From the NCBI RefSeq assembly GCF_003813775.1, contig NZ_RPDH01000002.1, forward strand, positions 1,860,001 to 1,924,000: 64,000 nt of DNA, read 5' to 3'. The notes under the pieces are model-generated. The model had not been told where the DNA came from and made no database searches. It worked only from the letters and a program-made list of their open reading frames with translations. This document shows, piece by piece, positions 8,301-17,185 of this stretch; within the stretch, counting starts at the first letter, position 1; the number at the start of each line of letters is the position of its first letter. The translations under genes and the position numbers were made by a program. This DNA comes from Chitinophaga lutea (GTDB lineage Bacteria; Bacteroidota; Bacteroidia; Chitinophagales; Chitinophagaceae).

Positions 8301-9701
8301 ATGGACAAAGTATCTGCCGACTGGCTGCAAACTATTGAAGCACTGAAGGATGTGCCCCGGGAGCAGCTGCAATGGCTGGCCGACAACAGTGTACAGGAAT
8401 CCGTTCCCGCCGGGGAATACGTTTTTAAAGTCAACGACCCCATCATCAGCACCATTTTCGTCATTTCCGGAAAAATCAGGGCATACCGCCTCCAGAACGG
8501 GGAAGCGCGCGAAATCGCACTGTTTGAACCGAAAAGCATCACGGGCCACCTGCCCTACTCCAGGGGCGTCAACGCCATCGCCAGCGGGCAGGCACTGGAA
8601 GATACGGAAGTACTCCGGTTCCCGCGGGAAAAATCAGACGATCTTATCCGCCACCATTTCGAGCTTACGCAGGCGCTGGTACACCAGATGATCAGCCGGG
8701 TAAGGGAATTCACTTCCAACCAGCTGCAGGACGAAAAGATGGTGGCCCTCGGCAAACTCTCCGCCGGCCTGGCGCACGAGCTGAATAACCCGGCGGCGGC
8801 GGTGGTGCGGGGCGCCACTTCACTCCGGGAACACCTCCACCTGATGCCGGAATATTTTAAAAAGATCAGCGTCATCGATATGCCGGAAGAAAAGGTCGAC
8901 ATCGTGTCCAACATGATGTTCACCCTGCTGCAACGCCCGCGGCAGGCGACCCTTTCCCTGATGCAGCGCACCGAAAAAGAAGACGAACTGGCCGACCTGC
9001 TCGAACAGTACGACGTGGAAAACGCGGGAGAAATAGCGGAAAACTTCGTCGACTTCGGGGGCACCACGGAAGACCTGGAAGCCTTTCGCGAACATATCCC
9101 TCCGGCCCACTTCTCCCCTGTCATCAACTGGATCAATAATAACCTCATCACCGAAAAAATGGTGGCGGACATCGGCGACGCATCCCGCAGGATAGCAGCG
9201 CTCATCGGCTCCGTGAAGGTTTTCACGCATATGGACCAGGGGCACGACCAGCAGGTGGCCGACATACACGAAGGCATCGTCAACACCCTCACCATGCTGC
9301 AGCACAAAATCCGTAAAGGCAACGTGGAAGTAGCGCAGCATTTCGACACCAGCCTGCCGCCGGTGAAAGCCTACATCGGCGAGCTCAACCAGGTATGGAC
9401 CAACCTGATCGACAACGCGCTCGACGCCATGGAAAACAACGGCAAAGGCGTACTGGAGATCAAAACAGAAAAAGACGGCGAATGCGTGAAGGTCACGATT
9501 ACGGACAACGGCACCGGCATTGCGCCCGACGCCCTGCCGCAGATATTCGATCCGTTTTTCACCACCAAAGACATCGGGAAAGGAACCGGCCTCGGCCTCG
9601 ATATCGTATCGCAGATCGTTCGCCAGCATAAAGGCTCCGTGAAAGTACAATCGGCCCCCGGCCGCACGCAGTTCAGCGTATCCCTTCCCGCCAAAGCTTA
9701 A
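8301..9701 (+). CDS. Histidine kinase with N-terminal cyclic-nucleotide-binding domain
   Basis: About 466 residues, soluble. Residues 1-130 form a cNMP-binding-like beta-roll (VPAGEYVFKVNDPIISTIFV, then ISGKIRAYRL). The H-box GLAHELNNPAAAV carries the predicted phospho-His; NLIDNALDA, DNGTGI and GTGLGLDIV are the ATP-binding boxes of the GHKL domain. The following gene, 11 bases downstream, is a response regulator fused to a flavoprotein, so the two probably form a two-component pair. I chose ATG at 8301; a GTG at 8292, closer to a GGAGAAG stretch, would add three residues. Confidence 0.88.
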   Translation: MDKVSADWLQTIEALKDVPREQLQWLADNSVQESVPAGEYVFKVNDPIISTIFVISGKIRAYRLQNGEAREIALFEPKSITGHLPYSRGVNAIASGQALEDTEVLRFPREKSDDLIRHHFELTQALVHQMISRVREFTSNQLQDEKMVALGKLSAGLAHELNNPAAAVVRGATSLREHLHLMPEYFKKISVIDMPEEKVDIVSNMMFTLLQRPRQATLSLMQRTEKEDELADLLEQYDVENAGEIAENFVDFGGTTEDLEAFREHIPPAHFSPVINWINNNLITEKMVADIGDASRRIAALIGSVKVFTHMDQGHDQQVADIHEGIVNTLTMLQHKIRKGNVEVAQHFDTSLPPVKAYIGELNQVWTNLIDNALDAMENNGKGVLEIKTEKDGECVKVTITDNGTGIAPDALPQIFDPFFTTKDIGKGTGLGLDIVSQIVRQHKGSVKVQSAPGRTQFSVSLPAKA

Positions 9702-9712
9702 ACAACCGGAAC

Positions 9713-11377
9713 ATGGAACTACCGATTATATTTTGCATCGACGACGACACACAGGTACTGCGCGCCATCACGCGCGACCTGAAAAACAAGTACCGCAGCG
9801 AATACCGCATACTCAGCACCATTTCGGTGACGGAGGCGCTCGACAGCCTGCGGGAACTGAAGAACAAAGGCGAAACCATCGCCATGTTCGTTTCCGATCA
9901 GCGTATGCCGCAGCTCGACGGCGTAGCCTTTCTTGAAAAGGCAATGCAGTTCTACCCGAACGCCAAACGCGTGCTGCTCACGGCCTATTCGGATACCGAT
10001 GCCGCCATTAAAGCCATCAATAAAGTGCAGCTCGATTATTACCTCGTCAAACCCTGGGATCCGCCGGAAGAAAAACTCTACCCGGTGATCGACGAGCTGC
10101 TCGACGACTGGCATCACATCCACCGCCCCGCATTCAAAGGCATCAAACTTACCGGCTACCAGTATTCCCAGCAGTCGCACGCCATCAAAGACTTCCTCGC
10201 AGGCAATCTCATCCCCTACCAGTGGCTCGACATACAGACGTCCGACGAAGGGAAAAGCCTGCTGCAGCTCAACGATCTCAGCGTGAAAGACGCGCCGGTG
10301 GTGTTTTTTGAAGACGGCAGCTATCTCGTCAAACCGTCCATCTCCGACATCGCGCACAAAGCCGGGCTCACACCGCAGATCAAACACGACGTGTACGATG
10401 TGGTGATCATCGGCGCAGGACCGGCAGGTCTGGCCGCAGGTGTGTACGGCGCTTCAGAAGGGCTTAAAACATTGCTGATCGAAAGGCGCGCGCCCGGCGG
10501 ACAGGCAGGCACCAGTTCCCGGATCGAGAACTACCTCGGCTTCCCCAGCGGCCTTAGCGGCGCGGAGCTCACCCGCCGCGCCATCACGCAGGCCACAAGG
10601 CTGGGCACGGAATTCATTTCCCCGCAGTCGGTAAAAGATATCCAGCAGAAAGGCGGGTACAATAAAATCATCCTCGACGACGATACCACCATCAATACGC
10701 GTTCGGTGATTATCACCACGGGCGTGGATTACAGAACGCTCGACAAAAAAGGGATCGCCGACTTCACGGGCGCGGGCATCTATTACGGCGCGGCCATGAC
10801 GGAAGCAACCGCCTGCCGCGACAAGCAGGTGTTCGTAGTAGGAGGCGGCAACTCTGCGGGGCAGGCTGCCATGTACCTGTCGAAATTCGCGAAGAACGTG
10901 CATATTCTCATCCGGAAAGAAGACCTGACCAGCACTATGTCGGCCTACCTGATCGATCAGATCAAAAGCGCGTCCAACATTACGGTGCGGCCGTTTACGG
11001 AAGTGGAGGAAGCGCGCGGCTCGGAGCGGCTGGAACAACTGGTCATCCACAACATCAACACCGGCGAAAAAACGACGGAAGACGCGGACGCGCTTTATAT
11101 CTTCATCGGCGCAAAGCCTTATACGGACTGGATCGCCCTGAACATCATCAAAGATGAAAAGGGGTTCATTGAGACCGGCGGCGAACTGAAGAATTACCCG
11201 GATTTCGGAAAGATCTGGAAACAGTCCCGCGACCCCTACCTGCTTGAAACCAGCTGCCCCGGCGTATTCGCGGCCGGCGACGTACGTGCGCACGCTATGA
11301 ACCGCGTAGCCGCAGCGGTTGGCGAAGGATCCATGGCCATCAGCTTTGTACACAAATACCTCGCGGAGGTGAAATAG
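9713..11377 (+). CDS. Response regulator fused to thioredoxin-reductase-like flavoprotein
   Basis: 554 residues. A receiver domain fills residues 1-125 (FCIDDD acid pocket, phospho-Asp in FVSDQRMPQLDG, LLTAYSD, LVKPWDP). A linker of about 100 residues has a thioredoxin-like flavour. From about 228 a TrxB-like domain shows FAD binding VVIIGAGPAGLAAG, NAD(P)H binding VFVVGGGNSAGQAA and the C-terminal GVFAAGDVR. The redox CxxC expected before the NADPH loop is absent: the matching region reads YYGAAMTEATAC. It is therefore not a standard thioredoxin reductase; it may oxidise NAD(P)H for another acceptor. It pairs with the upstream kinase. Confidence 0.87.
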   Translation: MELPIIFCIDDDTQVLRAITRDLKNKYRSEYRILSTISVTEALDSLRELKNKGETIAMFVSDQRMPQLDGVAFLEKAMQFYPNAKRVLLTAYSDTDAAIKAINKVQLDYYLVKPWDPPEEKLYPVIDELLDDWHHIHRPAFKGIKLTGYQYSQQSHAIKDFLAGNLIPYQWLDIQTSDEGKSLLQLNDLSVKDAPVVFFEDGSYLVKPSISDIAHKAGLTPQIKHDVYDVVIIGAGPAGLAAGVYGASEGLKTLLIERRAPGGQAGTSSRIENYLGFPSGLSGAELTRRAITQATRLGTEFISPQSVKDIQQKGGYNKIILDDDTTINTRSVIITTGVDYRTLDKKGIADFTGAGIYYGAAMTEATACRDKQVFVVGGGNSAGQAAMYLSKFAKNVHILIRKEDLTSTMSAYLIDQIKSASNITVRPFTEVEEARGSERLEQLVIHNINTGEKTTEDADALYIFIGAKPYTDWIALNIIKDEKGFIETGGELKNYPDFGKIWKQSRDPYLLETSCPGVFAAGDVRAHAMNRVAAAVGEGSMAISFVHKYLAEVK

Positions 11378-11381
11378 CGGG

Positions 11382-11621
11382 TTAGTCGTGCCCCTGCTGC
11401 TTTACCAGCTTGTTATATACGCCAAACAGCAGGAACGGGGCCGCCCACTGCCCGATGAACAGGCTGAGGTGTTTTTTGCCCACACACTGGAGGGCCAGAG
11501 CCACGCCCATAGCACCCACAGCTGCCCACAAATAGATATCCGACGGCAGTTTTGCCGTTTGTTCCTCGATGGCTTCCGCCACCTGCCCTTCCTGATGTGC
11601 AGGATTGTAATTTGCTGCCAT
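11382..11621 (-). CDS. Small membrane protein of unknown function
   Basis: 79 residues. A polar N-terminus is followed by two predicted membrane segments (IYLWAAVGAMGVALAL and LSLFIGQWAAPFLLFGV) and a short basic tail. I do not recognise a named family. It ends 4 bases from the convergent flavoprotein gene and precedes nothing else in its operon except, upstream, the acidic protein gene 14 bases away, with which it is probably co-transcribed. Confidence 0.65.
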   Translation of the reverse strand: MAANYNPAHQEGQVAEAIEEQTAKLPSDIYLWAAVGAMGVALALQCVGKKHLSLFIGQWAAPFLLFGVYNKLVKQQGHD

Positions 11622-11635
11622 AATAAACGGTTTAT

Positions 11636-12043
11636 TTATTCATTGTCGCCGAGGCTGTAAGGATTGTTTTCTTCGTCCTCGGCGCCAATATCTTCCCCTT
11701 CATCGTCGAGTTCCGCGCCGGGCACATCCAGGTCGTCTGCTTCGTTCAGCAGTTCGCCGTCTTCGTCCCGGTTTTCCAGGCTGGAATTGCGCAGGTTCTG
11801 ATCGTCGCGGTACGCGGGATCCGAATTCGCGGCTTCGTCCAGCAGCTCCCTTTCTTCCGCGGTCACATTGCTGTCGCCCGCAATCAGCGTTTCTTCTTCA
11901 TTATCGAGGGCGCCTTTCCCTTCTTCATCGTCGGAAGAAGCGGTTGTATCCGCCAGTTCGCCTAACGGCGCAGGTTTGACATTTTCCTGGCCCGGTATAT
12001 CTTCCACGCCGGGAAGGTTGATTTGATCAGGTTTCTTTTCCAT
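11636..12043 (-). CDS. Highly acidic, probably disordered protein
   Basis: 135 residues from ATG 12043; an ATG at 12103 would add 20 residues that look unlike the rest. The protein is dominated by Asp and Glu with Asn and Ser (for example DEDGELLNEADDLDVPG and DEEGKGALDNEEETL) and has no hydrophobic core, so it is probably intrinsically disordered. No family recognised. Its partner downstream is a small membrane protein, and the neighbourhood (sensor kinase, YihY protein) suggests a stress-linked role, which is speculation. Confidence 0.6.
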   Translation of the reverse strand: MEKKPDQINLPGVEDIPGQENVKPAPLGELADTTASSDDEEGKGALDNEEETLIAGDSNVTAEERELLDEAANSDPAYRDDQNLRNSSLENRDEDGELLNEADDLDVPGAELDDEGEDIGAEDEENNPYSLGDNE

Positions 12044-12202
12044 GTTTTTTTTTATTATTCCGGTAAATACCATGCCACGGTAAACCCGCAGCGGAACGGG
12101 CACCTGCCGCGCTCATACTGTGGAGAAACTTTCGCATTTCCCGGTACACAACAGCCACACCAGGGTGGCACAGAAATTGGCGCCTTTTCCTAAACACCTG
12201 TT

Positions 12203-12823
12203 ATGAACCCTGCATCACCGGCCCCGGAGATCGTACCGCCCCAGCTCGACGGTGTCAAAACCAACACCTCGTATACGGTCAGAACGGAACATCAGAAAGC
12301 AGCCAGGGAATTATACCAGACAGCACGGACGCGCCTCCTGGACGTCAACCACTGGAAAGACATCAGCGGGCGGCAAAGCGCCGTATTTACGCTGACCGAC
12401 AGTGACGGTCATTTCGCGCGGCGGCTGGCGCGGGAGGGCGATCTTATCCGCATCAGCATTCCCGGCCCGGCGGCGGCCGACGGGCAGGAATACGACTGGG
12501 TACAGGTGGAAAGGATATTTGAAGCCAGCGGCAGCCATCATAAAACGGCTTACATCGGCATGCGGGTGCGGCCGGTGAAAGCGCCAGACAAGATCCCGGA
12601 AGAAGTGTCCCACTTTTTCACGGACGATGCCACGAGCTCGTTCGTGGTGGAGAAACGCGGCAAGCTGGTCAGAGCCAGTGTTTACGGCCGCAACGAACAG
12701 CCCAACACAACCGTCACCCGGTTGGGCGCCGTCGCCCGCAACCTGCTGGTATGGCTGGGTGCATTGCTGGGATTCTCGAAAATGCAGTGGAAAAGCCTCG
12801 TCAGGGGTATCCTGCGCGATTAG
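12203..12823 (+). CDS. Conserved-looking hypothetical protein
   Basis: 206 residues, no signal peptide. The central part (residues about 55-115) is beta-rich with a lipid- or ligand-domain flavour (GDLIRISIPGPAA, YDWVQVERIFEA, YIGMRVRPV) and the C-terminal 40 residues contain one hydrophobic helix (NLLVWLGALLGFSK). I cannot name a family. Its stop overlaps the stop of the convergent YihY gene (TAG at 12821-12823 against TTA at 12820-12822). Confidence 0.65.
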   Translation: MNPASPAPEIVPPQLDGVKTNTSYTVRTEHQKAARELYQTARTRLLDVNHWKDISGRQSAVFTLTDSDGHFARRLAREGDLIRISIPGPAAADGQEYDWVQVERIFEASGSHHKTAYIGMRVRPVKAPDKIPEEVSHFFTDDATSSFVVEKRGKLVRASVYGRNEQPNTTVTRLGAVARNLLVWLGALLGFSKMQWKSLVRGILRD

Positions 12824-13764
12824 ACTTCCTCTTCGTCTACATTTTCGTCTACATTCTTTAACTGGTATTTGATGGCGTGGTGCAGCGGCTGGATAGGTTT
12901 GCCGTTCACATTGGCCCACACATTGGCGAAAGAAGTGCCGTAGTAAAAAATCATCGATACATAGAATACGAACAACAACAGCAGCACGGTGGCGGCAGAA
13001 GCGCCGTATATGCTGTTGATATTGCTGTACGACAGCATCCACCGGAGGATCAGCTTACCGATATTGAACAGGATGCTGGTCACGAAAGCGCTGGTAAAAA
13101 CGATCTTCCAGCGCGGCCGCCCGTCGGGCAGGAGGTAGAACACCAGTGCGAACCAGAGCGTAACGGTGAGGATGGAGATCAGGTACCGGAGGCCGCTGTC
13201 GTAATACGTAAAAATGGAGGGCAGGTATTGATCGATGTATTGTCCCAGGTAAGCCTGGATGGAATCGGCGAGAATGCCCAGCATGAACAGTACGGCAGTG
13301 AGCAGAATCACCAGCACGCCCCGTAACCGCGACATCATGATCTGCCCGAACGTTTGCCGTTTGGCGATGCGGATGCTCCAGAGCTGGTTCATGGAGCTTT
13401 TGATGACCTTGAACAACGTAGTGGCCACAAAAAGCAGGAAGAGAAACCCCGCAATGGCGATCAGCCAGTTTTCGGCGATGCCGCGGAACGCCCGTAATGT
13501 TTTGATCACTTCAGCCGTCGCTTCCGGGCCGATGATTTCGCGGAGCTGATCGAATAGCTGGAGGCTGATATTGCGGGGCTCGAAAATCAGGCGGAGCAAC
13601 TGGATGATGATCACCAGGATGGCCGGTAATGCAAAAGTGGTAAAAAAGGCCGTGGCGCCGGCCATCCGGAGCGGGTCATTTGCGTTGAACTCTTTGAATG
13701 CATCTTTAAACGACAAGAGAAAAATCTGCCAGCGTTTGAGATGTTGCCTGTTTCCGGTCATCAT
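12820..13764 (-). CDS. YihY/BrkB family inner-membrane protein
   Basis: 314 residues from the ATG pair at 13764/13761 (MMTGNRQ); the frame runs open much further upstream but that stretch lies under the divergent gene and is not protein-like. Five or six membrane helices are visible, with family motifs NDPLRMAGATAFFTTFALP near the start and IYGASAATVLLLLFVFYVS near the end. YihY/BrkB proteins were once misnamed RNase BN; their function is unsettled. The C-terminus is acidic (NVDENVDEEEV). Confidence 0.88.
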   Translation of the reverse strand: MMTGNRQHLKRWQIFLLSFKDAFKEFNANDPLRMAGATAFFTTFALPAILVIIIQLLRLIFEPRNISLQLFDQLREIIGPEATAEVIKTLRAFRGIAENWLIAIAGFLFLLFVATTLFKVIKSSMNQLWSIRIAKRQTFGQIMMSRLRGVLVILLTAVLFMLGILADSIQAYLGQYIDQYLPSIFTYYDSGLRYLISILTVTLWFALVFYLLPDGRPRWKIVFTSAFVTSILFNIGKLILRWMLSYSNINSIYGASAATVLLLLFVFYVSMIFYYGTSFANVWANVNGKPIQPLHHAIKYQLKNVDENVDEEEV

Positions 13765-13867
13765 ATATGCGGCGAAATTAAAGTAAAAAACCCGCCATCC
13801 GGGATTTGTACAGGAACATCCGTAATATTTGCAACACAGTTGCGTATTATATCGGTACATTTGCCCC

Positions 13868-14785
13868 ATGCAACAAACGATTGATATAGACGTCGCCGTG
13901 GTTGGCGGCTCTTCCGCGGGACTAGCCGCCGCACTGACCCTGGGCCGCTGCGGGAGAAAAGCGGTGATATTCGACACCGGCCGGCCGCGTAACAAGCCCG
14001 CCGCGCATGCACAGAACCTCTTTACCCGCGACGGTACGCCGCCGCTTGAGTTGCTGCGCATCGGCCGGGAACAGCTGGTGCCATACCCTTCCGTGAGCAT
14101 CGTCGAAACGGCTGTAACCAGCGCCATAGCCGAAAACGGCCTGTTCATCCTGCATACCGATACCGGCGCCGCGTACCGCGCCCAACGTGTCATTCTCGCC
14201 ACCGGCGTCAAGGATGATTTGCCCGACATTCCAGGCCTGGCCGCATTGTGGGGCAGCAAACTGGTGCATTGTCCCTACTGCCACGGCTGGGAAATAAAAG
14301 ACCTGCCGGTGGCCGTGTTCGCCAACGGCCCGATGGCCTATGAATTCACTGCCGTGCTCACCAACTGGCACCCCGACATTATCCTCTGCACCAATGGCCC
14401 GGCAGGCCTCACCGCCGAACAAATGCAGCAACTGGCCCGCAACGGCATCACCGTAACGGAAACCCCGGTTGAAAAAGTGGAGGAAACGGCAGGTGGCATG
14501 CAGATTTCGTTTGCAGATGGAACGGCTGTGCGGAGGAGCGCTGCATATATAAAATCGGGACTCATATTCAACAATACACTGGCGGAGCAGCTGGGTTGCG
14601 AGTTAACGGAAAAGGGCGCCGTGAAGATCAACCACGTCCAGGAAACCACCGTGCCGGGTGTTTTTGCGGCAGGTGACATCAGCTCCGAGGGCGCCCACCA
14701 GGTATCGATTGCCATTGCCGGCGGCCACATGGCGGCAGGCATGTGCAACAACGGGCTGGCGAAAGCCGCATTCGAGCAGAAATAA
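13868..14785 (+). CDS. FAD-dependent pyridine nucleotide-disulfide oxidoreductase (TrxR-like)
   Basis: 305 residues from ATG 13868; an upstream in-frame ATG at 13829 would add 13 poor residues. FAD motif VAVVGGSSAGLAAALTLG at the start, ATGVKDDLPDIPG in the middle, a CxxC in LVHCPYCHGWE at the redox position, and PGVFAAGDIS near the end. Proteins of this group are NAD(P)/FAD oxidoreductases related to thioredoxin reductase and often found beside redox stress genes. Unlike the REC fusion at 9713 it keeps the cysteine pair. Confidence 0.85.
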   Translation: MQQTIDIDVAVVGGSSAGLAAALTLGRCGRKAVIFDTGRPRNKPAAHAQNLFTRDGTPPLELLRIGREQLVPYPSVSIVETAVTSAIAENGLFILHTDTGAAYRAQRVILATGVKDDLPDIPGLAALWGSKLVHCPYCHGWEIKDLPVAVFANGPMAYEFTAVLTNWHPDIILCTNGPAGLTAEQMQQLARNGITVTETPVEKVEETAGGMQISFADGTAVRRSAAYIKSGLIFNNTLAEQLGCELTEKGAVKINHVQETTVPGVFAAGDISSEGAHQVSIAIAGGHMAAGMCNNGLAKAAFEQK

Positions 14786-14838
14786 ATTTTGTGTTTGTAA
14801 GGGAGTAATCCAAAGCGGTACGCGGCCTGGTGCGGCGT

Positions 14839-15198
14839 GCCGCTTTATTGTTTCAGGACGCGATGTTTCGCTGTATTTGAAGAATATTGCGTAAACTGAA
14901 TGACGACGGTGCATCGCCTCATTGCTCTGGCGCGATATTTCACCGCATTTGAAAAATGCTGCACTAAACGAAAGAAGACAATGCATCGCTTTATTGCTCT
15001 GGCGCGATATTTCACCGCATTTGAAAAATGCTGCACTAAACGAAAGAAGACAGTGCATCGCTTTATTGCTTTGACGCGATGCTTCACCGCATTTGAAAAG
15101 TGCTGCGCAAAGCGAAAGAAGACAGTGCATCGCTTTATTGCTTTGACGCGATGCTTCACCGCATTTGAAAAATGCCGTGTAAACAAATGAGGGCAGCA
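14839..15198. repeat. 72-bp tandem repeat array, five units
   Basis: Units start at 14839, 14911, 14983, 15055 and 15127, exactly 72 bases apart; the first and the tail are the most diverged and a worn sixth unit may follow. Because 72 is a multiple of three, frames stay open on both strands, giving 24-residue repeats such as IKRCTVFF on the minus strand, but I see no start site or ribosome site to support a gene. On the minus strand each unit carries ATAAAGCGATGCACTGTCTT, which closely matches the array at 28618-28990. The array fills the gap between converging genes 14785 and 15256. Confidence 0.85.
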
Positions 15199-15255
15199 CT
15201 ATTTATTGTTCCACGTATTGAAGACGCTCCTTTATCCCGGCTTGATGCATGGAAT

Positions 15256-16425
15256 TTATTGATGCAGCGATAGCGCGATGCCCATCTCCAGGCCGCGCAG
15301 TTCCGCCAGCCCGCGCAAACGACCGATGGCGCTGTATCCCGGGTAGGTTGTTTTGTGCAGATCGTCGAGCATCTGGTGGCCGTGATCGGGGCGCATAGGA
15401 ATCGACACATTTCTTTTCCGCATCAGTTTCACCAGCTCACGCACCACAGCGAACATATCCACATCACCGTCGAGGTGGTCGGCTTCATAAAAATTGCCGG
15501 CGGCATCCTGTTTCGTATTGCGCAGATGCACGAAGTGGATGTGATCACCGTGCCGTTGAATAATTCCCGGCAGATCGTTCCTGCGGTCTACGCCAAGCGA
15601 GCCCGTGCAATAACAAAGGCCATTGGCGGGCGAAGGTGCAGCCTGTAGTATGTCGATGAGATCCTGTTCGGTACTGACGATCCTCGGCAGGCCCAGCAAG
15701 GGATACGGCGGATCATCGGGATGAATGGCCAGTTGCATGCCCAGCTCTTCCGCTACCGGCACTACCTGTTGCAGGAAATAAAAGAGATGCGTTTTCAGTC
15801 TGGCGGCATCGATACGGGCGTACTGCTGCAATGCGGCGAGAATCACTTCTTTGGTGAAACGCTCGTCGCTGCCCGGCAGGCCAAGCAACGCATTGTGATA
15901 CAGCGTTGTTTTATCCCGCTCCGTCATAGCCTGCAGGCGCGCCTTTGCGCCGGCCATTTCTGCCGGCGTATAATCTTTTTCGGCGCCGGGGCGTTGCAGC
16001 AGAAACAAATCGAACGCCACGAAAGCCGCCCGTTCAAAATAAAGCGCCTTGCTGCCGTCCGGCATGGTGTAAGAAATATCCGTCCGCATCCAGTCGAGCA
16101 CCGGCATAAAATTATAAGTGATCACCCGGATGCCGCACTGCGCCAGGTTACGGAGACTCTGGCGGTAATTGTCGATATAGGTTTGAAAACCGGGGCGTTG
16201 TTGTTTGATATCTTCATGCACCGGTAAACTCTCCACCACCGCCCATTGCATGCCGGCGGCTTCGATGAGGGCGATGCGCTGCCGAATCGCTTCCACGCTC
16301 CATACCTCCCCCACGGGAATCTGGTGCAGGGCCGTTACCACGCCACTGCAGCCGGCCTGGCGGATGTGCTGTAAACTGACCGGGTCGTTCGGGCCGAACC
16401 ACCGCATTGTTTGTTGCATTAACAT
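15256..16425 (-). CDS. uxuA: Mannonate dehydratase
   Basis: 389-residue TIM-barrel enzyme converting D-mannonate to 2-keto-3-deoxygluconate in glucuronate breakdown. UxuA hallmarks: [19 protein letters not shown] at the start, [15 protein letters not shown], the metal region [36 protein letters not shown] and PMRPDHGHQ near the end. Length is normal. It stands alone here, without uxaC or kdgK, but fits functionally with the acidic-sugar operon at 1-6661. Confidence 0.95.
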   Translation of the reverse strand: MLMQQTMRWFGPNDPVSLQHIRQAGCSGVVTALHQIPVGEVWSVEAIRQRIALIEAAGMQWAVVESLPVHEDIKQQRPGFQTYIDNYRQSLRNLAQCGIRVITYNFMPVLDWMRTDISYTMPDGSKALYFERAAFVAFDLFLLQRPGAEKDYTPAEMAGAKARLQAMTERDKTTLYHNALLGLPGSDERFTKEVILAALQQYARIDAARLKTHLFYFLQQVVPVAEELGMQLAIHPDDPPYPLLGLPRIVSTEQDLIDILQAAPSPANGLCYCTGSLGVDRRNDLPGIIQRHGDHIHFVHLRNTKQDAAGNFYEADHLDGDVDMFAVVRELVKLMRKRNVSIPMRPDHGHQMLDDLHKTTYPGYSAIGRLRGLAELRGLEMGIALSLHQ

Positions 16426-16492
16426 GCCGCTAAGATGTAAAAAAATTGATCACGCCGGTAGCGGCGGGGCGGTTACAACGATGTAAATCCCG

Positions 16493-17185
16493 TTAAAAAG
16501 GTTCTTTGCGGAGCAGGTGCAGTTTTTCTTCGTTGGTGAGCGTGATGAATCTGCCTGAAACCGCCACGAGATTTTCTTCGATCATGGCATTGAGCATGCG
16601 GAAGGTGGTTTCGTAAGTAGCGCCGATGTAAGAGGCCAAATCCTGGCGGCTGAGCGGGAATGCGATGAACCCGTCTTTATCGTAGCCGAACTTTTCTTTC
16701 AGCGTGATCAATGCGTTCGCCAGCCGGCCTTTGACCGGCATGTGGGCGAGGTTGCGCATCCTTTTTTCAGACTCCTGCAGCTCCCGGGCGTAAAAGAGCA
16801 TCAGTTCGTATAAGAGGTGGTGGTTGACTTTCAGGGAGGCATTAAAAAAGTCCATTTCGAAATAACAGACGGTCACCGGTTCGAGGGCGGTGGCGGTAAC
16901 GGGATACACCAGGTCCGTGCCTATTCCCCGGTGCCCGACAATATCCCCTTCTTTGGCGAAGCGTACGATCAGTTCCTTGTCGTCGTCCCAGTGTTTATGC
17001 ACCTTGACCTTTCCTTTGTACAGGAAATAAATCCCCTTCACCGGGTCTCCTTCCCTGAACAGCACGTCCCCTTTTTTGCAGCCGAAGTGTTTTTTCTGCA
17101 CAGCGATCGCCGGCAACCATTCCGGCAGGCATAACCGGCAAACGAGGCAGGTTTGCCGGTCACATCCCTCTTTATTTTTCTTCAT
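16493..17185 (-). CDS. Crp/Fnr-family regulator with cysteine-rich N-terminus
   Basis: 230 residues from ATG 17185 (an upstream ATG at 17206 would add seven). N-terminal cysteines at 8, 13, 16 and 19 (GCDRQTCLVCRLC), a cNMP-like barrel (GDVLFREGDPVKGIYFLYKG), and a C-terminal helix-turn-helix (SRQDLASYIGATYETTFRML). Cys107 in VTVCYFEMD lies where Fnr has its distal cluster ligand, so oxygen or NO sensing through an Fe-S cluster is plausible. The start overlaps the end of cobA by 14 bases. It probably controls the divergent nirB operon. Confidence 0.85.
   Translation of the reverse strand: MKKNKEGCDRQTCLVCRLCLPEWLPAIAVQKKHFGCKKGDVLFREGDPVKGIYFLYKGKVKVHKHWDDDKELIVRFAKEGDIVGHRGIGTDLVYPVTATALEPVTVCYFEMDFFNASLKVNHHLLYELMLFYARELQESEKRMRNLAHMPVKGRLANALITLKEKFGYDKDGFIAFPLSRQDLASYIGATYETTFRMLNAMIEENLVAVSGRFITLTNEEKLHLLRKEPF

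Noticed and set aside
13828..13863. TACATTTG near 13856 as the promoter of the TrxR-like gene
   Set aside because: Only 4 bases before the start codon and the nearest TTTG is 24 bases upstream, outside the usual 19-21 spacing.
14839..15198. CRISPR array
   Set aside because: Units are 72 bp and diverge along their whole length, with no conserved repeat/unique spacer pattern and no cas genes.
14603..15199. 198-codon minus-strand frame through the 72-bp repeats
   Set aside because: Starts and runs through repeats and the end of a real gene on the other strand; no ribosome site and all three frames stay open only because the period is a multiple of three.
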